Assembly: GCF_001866075.3 (NCBI RefSeq)
Contig: NZ_CP063356.1
Span: 3,214,164 to 3,278,163, forward strand
Reading direction: 5' to 3'
Length of the DNA: 64,000 nucleotides
Source of the DNA: Anaerobacillus isosaccharinicus
GTDB taxonomy: Bacteria; Bacillota; Bacilli; Bacillales; Anaerobacillaceae
The translations under genes and the position numbers were made by a program. Below the pieces are notes generated by a model. That model worked only from the letters and a program-made list of their open reading frames with translations, searched no databases and was not told where the DNA came from. This document shows, piece by piece, positions 25,104 to 35,725 of this stretch (within the stretch, counting starts at the first letter, position 1; every line of letters begins with the position of its first letter).

Positions 25104-26606
25104 TTATAAGGACAAAAAGGACTGAATAATCGGGTTGGTAGCCACAAAATTATTCTTTTTTGCTTCCTTTATCCATGCATCGGCATGCTGACACATGCCG
25201 ATGATATATGTACGAATATTCCAATGTCTAGAACTTCGTCCTCTTGAATCTTCTAAACGATAATCCACTTTTTGCCGTTTAATACAACGCTCAACTCCAG
25301 TTCGCAAAGAATAGCGTTTTCGCCATTCCTTACTATCACGTTTGATACGTGGAAAGAGACGAGGATTATCCTTCGTCGCTGTATAAAATGTTCGACCATA
25401 ATCTGAATCTGAACACGGATTTGGGCATTCCCATTTTCCGCATACGGCTGGACAACGCCATTTGCGCCGATAGGTTTTTTGATTTAATCCCCAGTGGATC
25501 ATCTCTCGACCAATAGGGCAGACTGGAACACCTTTAAGATTTATATCCATTTGTTTATGCTGAAATTGTTTAGAACGTCTTGGATTAAGGTCAATGATGG
25601 CTGAAACATCATAGTGTTCTAACATTTCATAGATGGGAAAAGCATCTAGAGCAGAATCTAAGATGACTTCACTGATTTTCCAATCAGAATACCAATGTTT
25701 GAGTTCATGAAACGTACTTACAAATAAAACTGAGTCATGTTTACTGGCTCTGTAGAGCCTTGGATAAATAGGTAAGTCATAAGGACTATCAGATGCAGTT
25801 ACCATGAATAGGCTTCGCCCATAATAGTACTTTTCTCTAGAACTATCCCAACCGTAATCAGCGTCAGGGTCTGAGAATTGTCTCTTGCATTGGCATTTCC
25901 AATTTCCTTGTTTACGACAATCGCATAGAAACTTACCATAAGGTCTTCCACCAGTAACAACGGGAGATCCATCACCGAGGATGCTTAAGGACATGGTGTC
26001 ACCTAGTAATCCTTGTGTTGCTGATTTATTGACGAACAAGGATTGAAAGATCATTTGAAGTTGGTCATGGGCTTTCGGTGTATATTTAATATCCTTATTT
26101 TTCAAGGCGCGTTTAACTAGTTTTTCAACAATCTTAGGGTTTTTAGGCTCTTGTTTCTGATTCTTTTTGCCTTTCTTTCTTGGTTTCTTTAGCTTTCTGT
26201 TATTTCTATTCGATAGATGTGGAGTTGAACCAAGCCATAGCCGATTAAAAAAATCGTAAAAGGTACCTACTCCAGGAACATTGTATGGAGAAAAACCACT
26301 AAGGACCGCAAGAACTGGCGTTGTCTTTAATGTATAAACCCACTTGTCAATACTTGAGATATGGTGGTAATGCATGAGCATTAAACTCCGAAGCATATCA
26401 CACGGCTGCCGCGGTTTTCTTCCTCTTGGATTAGAGGAATAACGGTGTCTAAGCAACATGGTGGCATCGGTTAGGTCAATCAAGGAACACCAAATTATTG
26501 GTTCAGAGTAAAAGGTTTTTAAAAATGCTTTATCCTTATAGAGTTCATCTAATTGCTCGACAACAAAAGACAGATAGGATTCATGAGAACGGACGTTTTT
26601 TAGCAT
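25104..26606 (-). CDS. DDE transposase, relative of the tandem IS transposase
   Basis: A 500-residue transposase alignable with the 2.6 and 4.5 kb proteins over its whole length (for example PYNVPGVGTFYDFFNRL against PGDVPGVGTFYDFFRRL). The likely catalytic positions are ILGDGSPV, ILDSALDAFPIYEML and TGVERCIKRQKVDYRLE. The lysine-rich linker and Cys clusters (CDCRKQGNWKCQC; CPAVCGKWECPNPC) are conserved. GGGGG precedes the ATG. It is intact, so the element may be mobile. Confidence 0.88.
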   Translation of the reverse strand: MLKNVRSHESYLSFVVEQLDELYKDKAFLKTFYSEPIIWCSLIDLTDATMLLRHRYSSNPRGRKPRQPCDMLRSLMLMHYHHISSIDKWVYTLKTTPVLAVLSGFSPYNVPGVGTFYDFFNRLWLGSTPHLSNRNNRKLKKPRKKGKKNQKQEPKNPKIVEKLVKRALKNKDIKYTPKAHDQLQMIFQSLFVNKSATQGLLGDTMSLSILGDGSPVVTGGRPYGKFLCDCRKQGNWKCQCKRQFSDPDADYGWDSSREKYYYGRSLFMVTASDSPYDLPIYPRLYRASKHDSVLFVSTFHELKHWYSDWKISEVILDSALDAFPIYEMLEHYDVSAIIDLNPRRSKQFQHKQMDINLKGVPVCPIGREMIHWGLNQKTYRRKWRCPAVCGKWECPNPCSDSDYGRTFYTATKDNPRLFPRIKRDSKEWRKRYSLRTGVERCIKRQKVDYRLEDSRGRSSRHWNIRTYIIGMCQHADAWIKEAKKNNFVATNPIIQSFLSL

Positions 26607-26645
26607 AAAAATTCCCCCAATACGAGTTTTTTAATGTCTTCAACT

Positions 26646-26674
26646 CGATTATTGGGGCGTTCTGAATTTGTCAA
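26646..26674 (-). promoter_or_regulatory. Transposase promoter
   Basis: On the minus strand TTGACA and TAATCG are spaced by 17 bases and sit in the same CCCCAATAATCG context as in the tandem element, though the rest of the leader differs. Confidence 0.6.
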
Positions 26675-26720
26675 GAGGAAAATGTGTTCGCCCCCTTTAA
26701 ATAGGGGTAAAACAATAAAA

Positions 26721-26744
26721 AGCCCTAGTCGAAAGACTAGAGCT
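26721..26744. repeat. Subterminal hairpin of the insertion sequence
   Basis: AGCCCTAGTC and GACTAGAGCT pair with one mismatch around GAAA, just inside the element's right end. It may shield the transposase promoter from outside transcription. Confidence 0.55.
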
Positions 26745-26799
26745 GAAGCGGAAATTTAATTTCCGAGAGACTATATATATAGAATGAGGTGATTTTTTT

Positions 26800-28017
26800 A
26801 TGCAAATAAACGATAAAAGAAATAGTTTAGTAAAGCACGCAAATAAAACTTACCGGAGAAGAGCAAGGTCGGAAATTAGAAACATTGCCATTCATCATAG
26901 TGCAACGACATCGGGTAGTGCTGAAGCCTTTGCAAGGTATCATGTGAATCAGCTCGATTGGCCAGGTGTTGCATATCATTACGTCATAAATAAAGATGGT
27001 TCTATTGATTTGTGCCATGACCCAGAAGTAGTGAGTTATCATGTGGGTAATAGTAATGGAAGGGCGCTAGGAATTTGTATGGTTGGAGATTTTAGAACTC
27101 AGACTTTAGATGCCCCACAAAGAAATGCAGCATTAGAATTGGTTAAAAATCTCATAAATGATTTTAATCTCACTGTGGATGATGTATGGGGTCACATTGA
27201 ATTCCCAGGGTACTCGTGGAAACCATGTCCTTCAATTAATATGGAGCAATTTAGATCGTCTTTAAGAGAGGCGGGGAGTCCTACATCATCACCTATAAAC
27301 AATATCCCGAGTCAACCAAGTCCAAGACAGATAATAAGTCGTGGCGATCGTGGAGATGATGTAAAGACTATTCAACAAAAATTAGCTGACTTAGGTTTTA
27401 ATCCTGGTCCTATAGACGGTATATTTGGTCCGTTAACAGTGGATGCAGTGGAAAGATTTCAACGTAGCGCCAGAATAGGGGTCGATGGTGTTGTTGGACC
27501 TGAAACTAGAAGTGCGCTTGAGAACTATGAAGCTACAACAGATCCGGTTGAACATGGTGCTCCATCAGATGAGCCTGATCAGAGAGAGGAGCAATATCTT
27601 GGTGAACAGCGGCGAATGCTTCGTCTAATTAGACCGATGATGCGGGGAGAAGATGTTATCCAAGTACAAGAAAAGGTTGGGGCGCTTATTGATGGAGTAT
27701 ATGGACCCGCAACTGAAAGAAGTGTAATGGCATTTCAAAGAAGAAATAATTTAACCGTTGATGGAATAGTTGGTCCGTTAACATGGAGAGCGTTAGACGC
27801 TACCAATGGAAATGTCCCAGTTTACGAAAGGATATTATCACTGCAAACGCCAATGATGCGTGGTGATGATGTAAGACATGTTCAACAAGCCCTAAATGTT
27901 CAAGTCGATGGAATATTCGGACCTAATACTGAAAGGGCCGTTCGAGAATTTCAAAGACAAGCAGGAATTACAGTTGATGGAATTGTTGGACCGCAAACTT
28001 GGAACCGATTATTCTAA
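26800..28017 (+). CDS. N-acetylmuramoyl-L-alanine amidase with three peptidoglycan-binding repeats
   Basis: A 405-residue modular cell-wall hydrolase. The Amidase_2/PGRP domain (residues 25-155) has zinc ligands H32 or H33 (AIHHSAT), H132 (GHIEFPGYSW) and C143 (KPCPS). Three PG_binding_1 modules follow at about 178-242, 278-332 and 350-405, each with the motif DGxxGPxT. There is no signal peptide, as in phage endolysins and some sporulation lysins. GAGGTG lies before the ATG, only 25 bp from the insertion-sequence edge, so its original promoter is probably displaced. Confidence 0.9.
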   Translation: MQINDKRNSLVKHANKTYRRRARSEIRNIAIHHSATTSGSAEAFARYHVNQLDWPGVAYHYVINKDGSIDLCHDPEVVSYHVGNSNGRALGICMVGDFRTQTLDAPQRNAALELVKNLINDFNLTVDDVWGHIEFPGYSWKPCPSINMEQFRSSLREAGSPTSSPINNIPSQPSPRQIISRGDRGDDVKTIQQKLADLGFNPGPIDGIFGPLTVDAVERFQRSARIGVDGVVGPETRSALENYEATTDPVEHGAPSDEPDQREEQYLGEQRRMLRLIRPMMRGEDVIQVQEKVGALIDGVYGPATERSVMAFQRRNNLTVDGIVGPLTWRALDATNGNVPVYERILSLQTPMMRGDDVRHVQQALNVQVDGIFGPNTERAVREFQRQAGITVDGIVGPQTWNRLF

Positions 28018-28130
28018 CATTTTTTGATTAATTTTCAAATCCAATTACTATAATATTTAAAATATTGTGTTATGATAAAATTAAGAAGGAAGTTTAATAG
28101 GAAGTTTTTGGATGGAGGAAAGACAGCTCT

Positions 28131-28797
28131 ATGAAAAAAACAGTTTGCGGTAATTGGATTAGGTAGATTTGGTGGAAGTATTTGTAGGTCCTTAAGTGAG
28201 CAAGGAATGGAAGTTCTTGCTATCGATACAGATGAAGACAAAGTTAACAATTTCTCTTCTATAGTTACTCATGCGGTTGTAGCAGATGGAGCTGATGAAG
28301 GTGCATTAAAGAGCCTTGGTGTTCGTAACTTTGATCATGTAATCGTAGCAATAGGAGATAACATTCAAGCGAGTATTTTAACCACACTTATTTTAGATGA
28401 GCTTGGGGTAAAGCACATCACTGTGAAGGCTCAAAATGATTATCATGAAAAAGTTCTAAACAAAATTGGGGCTCATAAAGTTGTTCACCCTGAAAGAGAT
28501 ATGGGTATTAGAATTGCTCATAACATCGTTTCTAAGAATGTCTTAGATTACTTGGAACTTTCGAAAGACTATAGTATTGTTGAACTTATTGCTGGAGATA
28601 AAATGCATAATAAATCCTTAATAGAATTAAATATCCGTGCCAAATACGGGGTAAATATTATGGCTATTAAAAGAGATGGGATTATTAATGTGTCTCCTTA
28701 TGGTACCGAGAAAATCTTAAATGGTGATATTCTTATTATTATCGGAGCAGTTGTAGATATCAACAAGTTAGAAGATGCTTTATTTGATAAAGATTAA
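28131..28797 (+). pseudogene. ktrC: KtrC potassium-channel regulatory subunit, frameshifted in a poly-A tract
   Basis: KtrC gates the KtrB/KtrD potassium transporter through a TrkA-N (NAD/ATP-binding) and a TrkA-C domain. The expected start ATG-AAA-AAA-CAG-TTT-GCG (MKKQFAVIGLGRFGGS) is present except for one additional A: seven A bases follow the ATG where six would keep the frame. The other frame meets a stop immediately. From the dinucleotide-binding motif to the end (ILIIIGAVVDINKLEDALFDKD) the frame is intact, and removing one A gives 221 residues, the length I recall for B. subtilis KtrC. It is a true frameshift, a slippage site or a sequencing error. Confidence 0.8.
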
Positions 28798-28801
28798 AGC
28801 A

Positions 28802-28846
28802 AAAAAACAAACGATGGGGATTAGATCCGCATCGTTTGTTTTTTTA
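28802..28846. terminator. Bidirectional terminator between ktrC and rnjA
   Basis: AAAACAAACGATG and CATCGTTTGTTTT form a 13-bp stem with T-runs on both sides. Confidence 0.88.
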
Positions 28847-28851
28847 TTAAA

Positions 28852-30519
28852 CTAAACTTCCATAATGATTGGTAAAATCATTGGTTTTCGTTTCGTTTTT
28901 TCATATAGAAATGGTCCTAATACATCAGTGATTTCATTTTTAATTTCAGACCATTGAGATGTTTTACGATCCATAATGGTTTGCAAATGTTTTGCGAGAA
29001 GTGCTTGAGCGTCGTTAATTAAATCTCCAGATTCTCTCATGTAAACGAAACCTCTTGAGATGATATCCGGACCTGCTGTTACTTTAAATTCTTTCATGTT
29101 TAAGCTAACAACAACTACGACAAGTCCTTCCTCTGATAAAATTCTGCGATCTCTTAATACGATATTACCGATATCGCCAATTCCATTTCCATCAACATAC
29201 ACAGAGCCCGATGGAACTTTACCAGCTATACCAGCTTCATCCTCACTTAAACCTAATACTTCTCCGTTATCCATCACAAAGCAGTTTTCTTCTGGAATAT
29301 CACAGTCTACTGCAAGTTTCACATGCATCTTCAACATTCGATATTCACCGTGGATTGGCATAAAGTATTTTGGCTTCATTAAGCGGATCATAAGCTTTTG
29401 TTCTTCTTGTCCACCGTGTCCAGAAGTATGGATATCACTTAAAGATCCGTGTATAACTTCAGCCCCAGCGCGATATAATTGATTGATTGTTTTGCTCACA
29501 CTTAAAGTATTTCCTGGAATTGGTGATGAAGAAAAAACAACGGTATCGCCAGGAATAATTTGAATTTGACGGTGTGTTCCAAAAGCAATACGTGATAAAG
29601 CTGCCATTGGTTCTCCTTGGCTACCAGTACAAAGTATCGTCACTTCGTTTGCAGGAAGCTTGTTTATTTGATTATGCTCAATAAATGTACCTTTTGGTGC
29701 TCTTATATAACCTAAGTCTTGACCAATATTTATGGCGTTTTCCATACTTCTACCAAATACCGCGACTTTACGATTATTAGCAACCGCAGATTCAACCACT
29801 TGTTGTAGACGGTGGATATTTGAAGCGAAAGTAGCAAAAATTAATCGTCCATCTATTTTGCGGAATATCGAATCAATACTTTCCCCAACTTTTCGTTCAG
29901 ACATTGTAAAGCCTGGCACTTCACTGTTCGTGCTATCAGATAAAAGGCAAAGTACCCCTTCTTGTCCAATTTGAGCCATCTTCGTTAAATTAGCTGGCTC
30001 GCCAACAGGTGTAAAGTCAAACTTGAAGTCACCAGTCTGAACGATGTTACCAGGAGGTGTTTTCACAACAATTCCGAATGAATCCGGAATACTGTGAGTA
30101 GTTCTAAAGAATGTTACAGATACATTCTCGAATTTGATAATATCGTCTTCTTTAATTTCAATCATTTTTGTTTTTCTAAACAAACCATGCTCTTCTAATT
30201 TACCTTTTAATAAGCCAAGTGCTAATTTTCCTCCGTAAATAGGAATATTCACTTGTCTTAGTAGGTAAGGGATGCCGCCGATATGATCTTCATGCCCATG
30301 TGTGATAAATAACCCTTTAATTTTGTCGATATTTTTTACTAAATACGTATAATCGGGTATAACATAATCAATTCCAAGTAATTCATCTTCTGGGAACTTT
30401 ATCCCTGCATCTATTAAAATGATTTCATCTTGATATTGAACCACGTATGTGTTTTTTCCAATTTCACCTAACCCGCCTAAAGCGAAAACAGCTGTTTGAT
30501 TGCTTTTAACTTGTTTCAT
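28852..30519 (-). CDS. rnjA: Ribonuclease J1
   Basis: A 555-residue endo/5'-exoribonuclease that drives mRNA decay and rRNA processing. The metallo-beta-lactamase motif HGHEDHIGG and beta-CASP blocks ([37 protein letters not shown]) are complete. The start at [16 protein letters not shown] gives 555 residues, which I recall as the B. subtilis length; the frame extends 20 codons upstream but that part overlaps rpoY. It sits 4 bp after rpoY, the usual arrangement. Confidence 0.95.
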   Translation of the reverse strand: MKQVKSNQTAVFALGGLGEIGKNTYVVQYQDEIILIDAGIKFPEDELLGIDYVIPDYTYLVKNIDKIKGLFITHGHEDHIGGIPYLLRQVNIPIYGGKLALGLLKGKLEEHGLFRKTKMIEIKEDDIIKFENVSVTFFRTTHSIPDSFGIVVKTPPGNIVQTGDFKFDFTPVGEPANLTKMAQIGQEGVLCLLSDSTNSEVPGFTMSERKVGESIDSIFRKIDGRLIFATFASNIHRLQQVVESAVANNRKVAVFGRSMENAINIGQDLGYIRAPKGTFIEHNQINKLPANEVTILCTGSQGEPMAALSRIAFGTHRQIQIIPGDTVVFSSSPIPGNTLSVSKTINQLYRAGAEVIHGSLSDIHTSGHGGQEEQKLMIRLMKPKYFMPIHGEYRMLKMHVKLAVDCDIPEENCFVMDNGEVLGLSEDEAGIAGKVPSGSVYVDGNGIGDIGNIVLRDRRILSEEGLVVVVVSLNMKEFKVTAGPDIISRGFVYMRESGDLINDAQALLAKHLQTIMDRKTSQWSEIKNEITDVLGPFLYEKTKRKPMILPIIMEV

Positions 30520-30523
30520 AATT

Positions 30524-30733
30524 TTATAAATTCTCCACTTTAAAATTTTCGCTTTGTTTTTCATATTCGAGGTAAGCACCCTCTACTGGTAGTACGAATT
30601 CAATATTGTATGCTCTTGAAGCTAAATTTTTTCGAACTTCCATTTCAGAATCTGCTTCAAAATAAAGCGAATTTGTCTTTTCTCTAACCGCAGCCTCTAG
30701 TACAGTATCTTGATATAGAACTTTGTAAATCAT
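30524..30733 (-). CDS. rpoY: RNA polymerase epsilon subunit (YkzG)
   Basis: A 69-residue small subunit of Firmicutes RNA polymerase, beginning [20 protein letters not shown] as in the family. It is encoded directly upstream of rnjA, as in B. subtilis, and the pair is translationally close (4 bp). GGAGAGG precedes the ATG. Its role is modest; in B. subtilis deletion has little phenotype. Confidence 0.92.
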   Translation of the reverse strand: MIYKVLYQDTVLEAAVREKTNSLYFEADSEMEVRKNLASRAYNIEFVLPVEGAYLEYEKQSENFKVENL

Positions 30734-30935
30734 TAAAACCTCTCCTTAAAATCGTTAATTTATCTTTCATCATTATAAATGATAATGGGTTTTATTTCAT
30801 GTTTTTCTTTTAAATGCACTAAAAAGCAGAAGATTTCATTAAAACTGTAAGAAGTGTTTACTAGAAAACAATGTTAATTAGCATGATACATTATTTTTCT
30901 TTAGATAACAAATTTAGGGAAGTAAATTAACATTT

Positions 30936-31013
30936 TTATAATTCTAAAAGTCCATTTCTAGGAAGTAGATCTCGACACCGTTTCAATAACTTATCTCGCC
31001 ATTTTTTTAACAT
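30936..31013 (-). CDS. Candidate 25-residue basic peptide
   Basis: An ATG with a near-perfect AAAGGAGG site seven bases upstream opens a frame of 25 codons: MLKKWRDKLLKRCRDLLPRN followed by GLLEL. It is rich in Lys and Arg and would form an amphipathic helix with one cysteine. It lies alone between rpoY and def on the minus strand. No family is recognised; the ribosome binding site is the main evidence that it is translated. Confidence 0.5.
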   Translation of the reverse strand: MLKKWRDKLLKRCRDLLPRNGLLEL

Positions 31014-31128
31014 AACTATAACCTCCTTTAGAATTCCGTAAAAGTTTTCTTATCTGTAGTATGTGTTAGATAGAGAAACTCATGAATGGAAAAAAATGAA
31101 GGTGAATTATGAACGAATAATTTAAAAT

Positions 31129-31159
31129 AAAAAGAGGTAGACAGATAAATGTCTACCTC
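31129..31159 (-). terminator. Terminator of def
   Basis: GAGGTAGACA and TGTCTACCTC form a 10-bp stem; on the minus strand it is followed by TTTTTATTTT. Confidence 0.85.
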
Positions 31160-31168
31160 TCAAGAAAG

Positions 31169-31720
31169 TTATCTAAATGCGTCGGGGACCGGCTTCATAA
31201 AGGGGTCTTTTGATTCTTCAATTCTATCGTAAAACATAACTCCGTTTAAATGGTCAATTTCGTGTTGGAATACGATAGCTGGAAGCCCTCGTAGCCTGAT
31301 TGAAATTTGTTCGCCCTCAATTGTGGTTCCTTGCACTGTAATCCTTGCATACCTAGGTACGAGTCCTGGTACATCTCTATCAACTGATAAACAACCCTCA
31401 CCATTCTCTAACTGCGTCATTTCCACTGAATGACTGACAATTTTAGGGTTGAATAAAGCATATTCATATAAGTTTTCATTTTGGTCAGAAACTAAAACAG
31501 CAATCATACGCTTTGCGACATTAATTTGTGGAGCTGCAAGTCCTACACCTGGTCTTAGCCCAAACTTCTCAGCAATTTCCGGATCTTGACTATTATGTAA
31601 AAAGTCCATCATCTTTTGAAGTATATCGCGATCTTCTTGGGATGCTGGTAAAGTGACTTCTTTAGCAACTTTTCTTAAAGTTGGATGACCTTCTTTTATG
31701 ACATCTTTCATTGTAATCAA
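31169..31720 (-). CDS. def: Peptide deformylase
   Basis: A 183-residue metalloenzyme that removes the formyl group from nascent protein N-termini. All three motifs are present: [14 protein letters not shown] and QHEIDHLNG. The start is a TTG ([16 protein letters not shown]) with AAGGAG nine bases upstream, giving the same N-terminus as B. subtilis DefB; the ATG frame to 31771 is too long. Position between rpoY/rnjA and ykyA agrees with B. subtilis. Confidence 0.93.
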   Translation of the reverse strand: MITMKDVIKEGHPTLRKVAKEVTLPASQEDRDILQKMMDFLHNSQDPEIAEKFGLRPGVGLAAPQINVAKRMIAVLVSDQNENLYEYALFNPKIVSHSVEMTQLENGEGCLSVDRDVPGLVPRYARITVQGTTIEGEQISIRLRGLPAIVFQHEIDHLNGVMFYDRIEESKDPFMKPVPDAFR

Positions 31721-31799
31721 TTTGCACAACTCCTTAACAGTTTTAGGGAATAATTTTATTATGAATTTCATTTATTGTTAATATTATACTACTCGATAT

Positions 31800-31835
31800 A
31801 AAAAAGAAAGAAACGAGAGCAAAAAGACTCTCGTT
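31800..31835 (-). terminator. Terminator of the YjcZ-type gene
   Basis: AACGAGAG and CTCTCGTT form an 8-bp stem; on the minus strand it is followed by a long T-rich run. Confidence 0.8.
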
Positions 31836-31849
31836 CCTAAATCATTTTT

Positions 31850-32005
31850 TTAAACAACTGGGGTATACCAAGCTGCACCTACAATTATTAATAATATGAA
31901 GAGAACGACTATTAAAGCAAAACCAGCGCCTCCTCTTGGTGCAGGTGCATAAGCTGGAGCAGCATAACCCATTCCGCAAGGATCCCAACAACCGTGTCCG
32001 TACAT
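31850..32005 (-). CDS. YjcZ family sporulation membrane peptide
   Basis: A 51-residue protein too short for ordinary gene finders. The N-terminal part is Gly/Cys/Pro/Ala rich (MYGHGCWDPCGMGYAAPAY), followed by the family signature GGAGFALIVVLFILLIIVG, a single membrane helix. This matches the tiny sporulation membrane proteins of bacilli (YjcZ type). AAAGGAGG lies eight bases before the ATG. Function is unknown; expression during sporulation is known for relatives. Confidence 0.9.
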   Translation of the reverse strand: MYGHGCWDPCGMGYAAPAYAPAPRGGAGFALIVVLFILLIIVGAAWYTPVV

Positions 32006-32346
32006 AATTAAATTCCTCCTTTAAAAGTTTAATCGCTTCACGCGACTTAATAATATGCTATGCAATATTCTAATCTTCGGTTGGATGAATACCCATTTTG
32101 GGATATTTTAAATGGGATTAATAGTTCCTTATACGTCAAATTAGTTAGAAATTGATCTAAGTGGGGCTGAAAGTGTATTATTAATTTCATTCGTTAAGGA
32201 AAAACTTGTACTAAACAAAATAAAAGACAATATATTTAAGTGAGGGAATTTGATACTTGACTGTTGTTAAAAGATGTTTTTTGGTATAGTGTTTTATAGA
32301 ACACCCTAATGGAAAAAGTTTTGGTTTAAAAGGGGGAAATATAATC

Positions 32347-32997
32347 TTGTTAAAATTTAAAAAGCTAAAATTTGTAGTTATACTTATTTTAATTTTAGTG
32401 GTTGGTTGTACAAAAGTTAATCCGGCGGAAGATATTTATCATCATCTAGAAAAAGCAGTTAGCCTTGAAGCTGCATTCGAGCAACAACAAGAACCACTCT
32501 CAAAAGCAGAAAATGATGAATATGAATTGTATGATCAAATACTGGGTCTTGCGGATTTAGAAGAGATTAAAGTGTTAGCGGTAAAAGCGGAAGAACTGGC
32601 CGTTTCTAGAAAGTCGATGATCGAAACAGAGCGAGACAGCATTGATGAAGCTTTTCAAGAATTTTCACAGATAACACCAATTATTGAGACGATAGAAAAT
32701 GAAGAATTATTAAAAATAGCTAACGAGTTGGTAGCGATTATGGATAAAAGATATCAAACGTATATGGAATTATATAATGAGTATAAGGTCGCCATTGATT
32801 TGGACTTAGAGCTGTATAAACTAATTCAAAAAGAAGACTTAACCATCGATGAGCTAGAAGCTCAGCACGAAAAGGTTAATTCATCCTATGAGATGGTAAA
32901 TGGTTTCAAAGACCAATTTAATCAATATACAATTCAGTATAACGATCTAAAGAGAAATTTTTATGATTTAGCTGACTTAGAAGTAGTTTACAATTAA
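32347..32997 (+). CDS. ykyA: YkyA-like lipoprotein
   Basis: A 216-residue lipoprotein with a TTG start. The signal peptide ends in the lipobox VVGC (residue 21), so it is anchored outside the membrane. The rest is acidic, alpha-helical and coiled-coil-like (LEKAVSLEAAFEQQQEPLSK ... EAQHEKVNSSYEMVNGF). It matches YkyA, a putative cell-wall binding lipoprotein that precedes pdhA in B. subtilis. GGGGG lies ten bases upstream of the start. Confidence 0.85.
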   Translation: MLKFKKLKFVVILILILVVGCTKVNPAEDIYHHLEKAVSLEAAFEQQQEPLSKAENDEYELYDQILGLADLEEIKVLAVKAEELAVSRKSMIETERDSIDEAFQEFSQITPIIETIENEELLKIANELVAIMDKRYQTYMELYNEYKVAIDLDLELYKLIQKEDLTIDELEAQHEKVNSSYEMVNGFKDQFNQYTIQYNDLKRNFYDLADLEVVYN

Positions 32998-33004
32998 TAC
33001 TTAA

Positions 33005-33079
33005 GAGGAATTTCAAAATAGTAAACAAATAAAAGGTACTATTCTTTTATAATTGTTTACTAAAATGAAATTCCTTTTT
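33005..33079 (+). terminator. Long nested terminator after ykyA
   Basis: AGGAATTTCA pairs with TGAAATTCCT; inside it AGTAAACAA pairs with TTGTTTACT, and further in AAAAG with CTTTT, followed by T bases. The stem of about 30 bp is much longer than a usual terminator. Confidence 0.8.
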
Positions 33080-34600
<1,521 letters not shown>

Positions 34601-34603
34601 ACT

Positions 34604-35581
34604 ATGGCACAAATGACAATGATCCAAGCAATTACAGATGCCATGCGCGTAGAACTAAAACGTGATGAGAACGTCCTATTATTCGGAGAAGACGTTGGAA
34701 AGAACGGTGGTGTTTTCCGTGCTACTGAGGGTCTTCAAGCAGAGTTTGGAGAAGACAGAGTATTTGATACTCCATTAGCTGAATCAGGAATTGGTGGACT
34801 CGCCATCGGTCTTGGTTTAACTGGTTTCCGTCCGATCATGGAAATTCAGTTCTTCGGTTTCGTTTTTGAAGTGTTTGACTCAATTGCTGCTCAAATGGCG
34901 CGTATGCGTTATCGTTCTGGTGGGGTCTATCATTCACCAGTAACAATTCGTTCACCGTTTGGTGGTGGGGTGAAAACACCAGAACTCCATGCTGATAGCT
35001 TAGAAGGTTTAATGGCGCAAACTCCAGGGGTTAAAGTAGTTATTCCTGCAACACCATATGACGCAAAGGGATTATTAATTTCGGCGATTCGTGATAATGA
35101 TCCAGTTGTATTTTTAGAGCATATGAAACTTTATCGTTCGTTCCGTGGTGAAGTTCCTGAAGGTGAATACACAATTGAGTTAGGTAAAGCTGATGTGAAG
35201 CGTGAAGGGAAAGATATCTCAATTATTACTTACGGAGCAATGGTTCACTCATCTTTAAAAGCTGCAGAAGAATTAGCAAAAGAAGGTATTGAAGCTGAAG
35301 TTATTGATTTACGTACAGTTAGTCCTATCGATATTGATACAATTTTAACTTCTGTTCAGAAAACAAACCGAGCGATTGTTGTCCAAGAAGCGCAGATGCA
35401 AGCTGGAATTGGTGCAAATGTTGTTGCTGAAATTACTGAAAGAGCAATTTTAAGCTTAGAAGCACCAGTACTTCGTGTGGCGTCGCCTGATACTGTGTTC
35501 CCATTTGCTTCTGCTGAAGATGTTTGGTTACCAGGATATAAGGAAATCGTTGAAAAAGCGAAAACGGTTATTAATTTCTAA
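34604..35581 (+). CDS. pdhB: Pyruvate dehydrogenase E1 beta subunit
   Basis: A 325-residue transketolase-fold subunit partnering PdhA, starting [18 protein letters not shown]. It contains [18 protein letters not shown] and the C-terminal domain. It starts three bases after pdhA, so translation is probably coupled. The hairpin that follows may tune the ratio of E1 to E2/E3. Confidence 0.96.
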   Translation: MAQMTMIQAITDAMRVELKRDENVLLFGEDVGKNGGVFRATEGLQAEFGEDRVFDTPLAESGIGGLAIGLGLTGFRPIMEIQFFGFVFEVFDSIAAQMARMRYRSGGVYHSPVTIRSPFGGGVKTPELHADSLEGLMAQTPGVKVVIPATPYDAKGLLISAIRDNDPVVFLEHMKLYRSFRGEVPEGEYTIELGKADVKREGKDISIITYGAMVHSSLKAAEELAKEGIEAEVIDLRTVSPIDIDTILTSVQKTNRAIVVQEAQMQAGIGANVVAEITERAILSLEAPVLRVASPDTVFPFASAEDVWLPGYKEIVEKAKTVINF

Positions 35582-35584
35582 GGA

Positions 35585-35616
35585 GAAAAAGAAGTGTTTC
35601 GCTTCTTTTTCATTCC
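35585..35616 (+). terminator. Hairpin between pdhB and pdhC
   Basis: GAAAAAGAAG pairs with CTTCTTTTTC. It is a weak terminator-like element inside the operon, possibly an attenuator or processing site; pdhC may also have its own promoter. Confidence 0.55.
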
Positions 35617-35725
35617 ATTATAAAAAGCTTTAAACAATTTTGTAGGTCGAGGTAACTGTGTTTTCGTATTATCCAACTACTAAAGATAATAATCATAAAT
35701 GAATGAGTATAGGGAGGCGTTTTTA

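Larger units (their letters stand above)
24945..26774 (-). mobile_element. Insertion sequence related to the tandem copies
   Basis: An approximately 1.83-kb element. Its ends are ATAGAGACTCGG on the left and CCGAGAGACTAT on the right; the inverted repeat continues inward (AAATTAAAT) with three mismatches in the middle. The ATAG-nnn-CTCGG core matches the terminal repeats of the 2.4-6.2 kb element. Both edges lie in TATATA tracts: TATA flanks the left end and the right end, if the last T is treated as part of the target. It is inserted 25 bp upstream of the amidase start codon. Confidence 0.85.
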
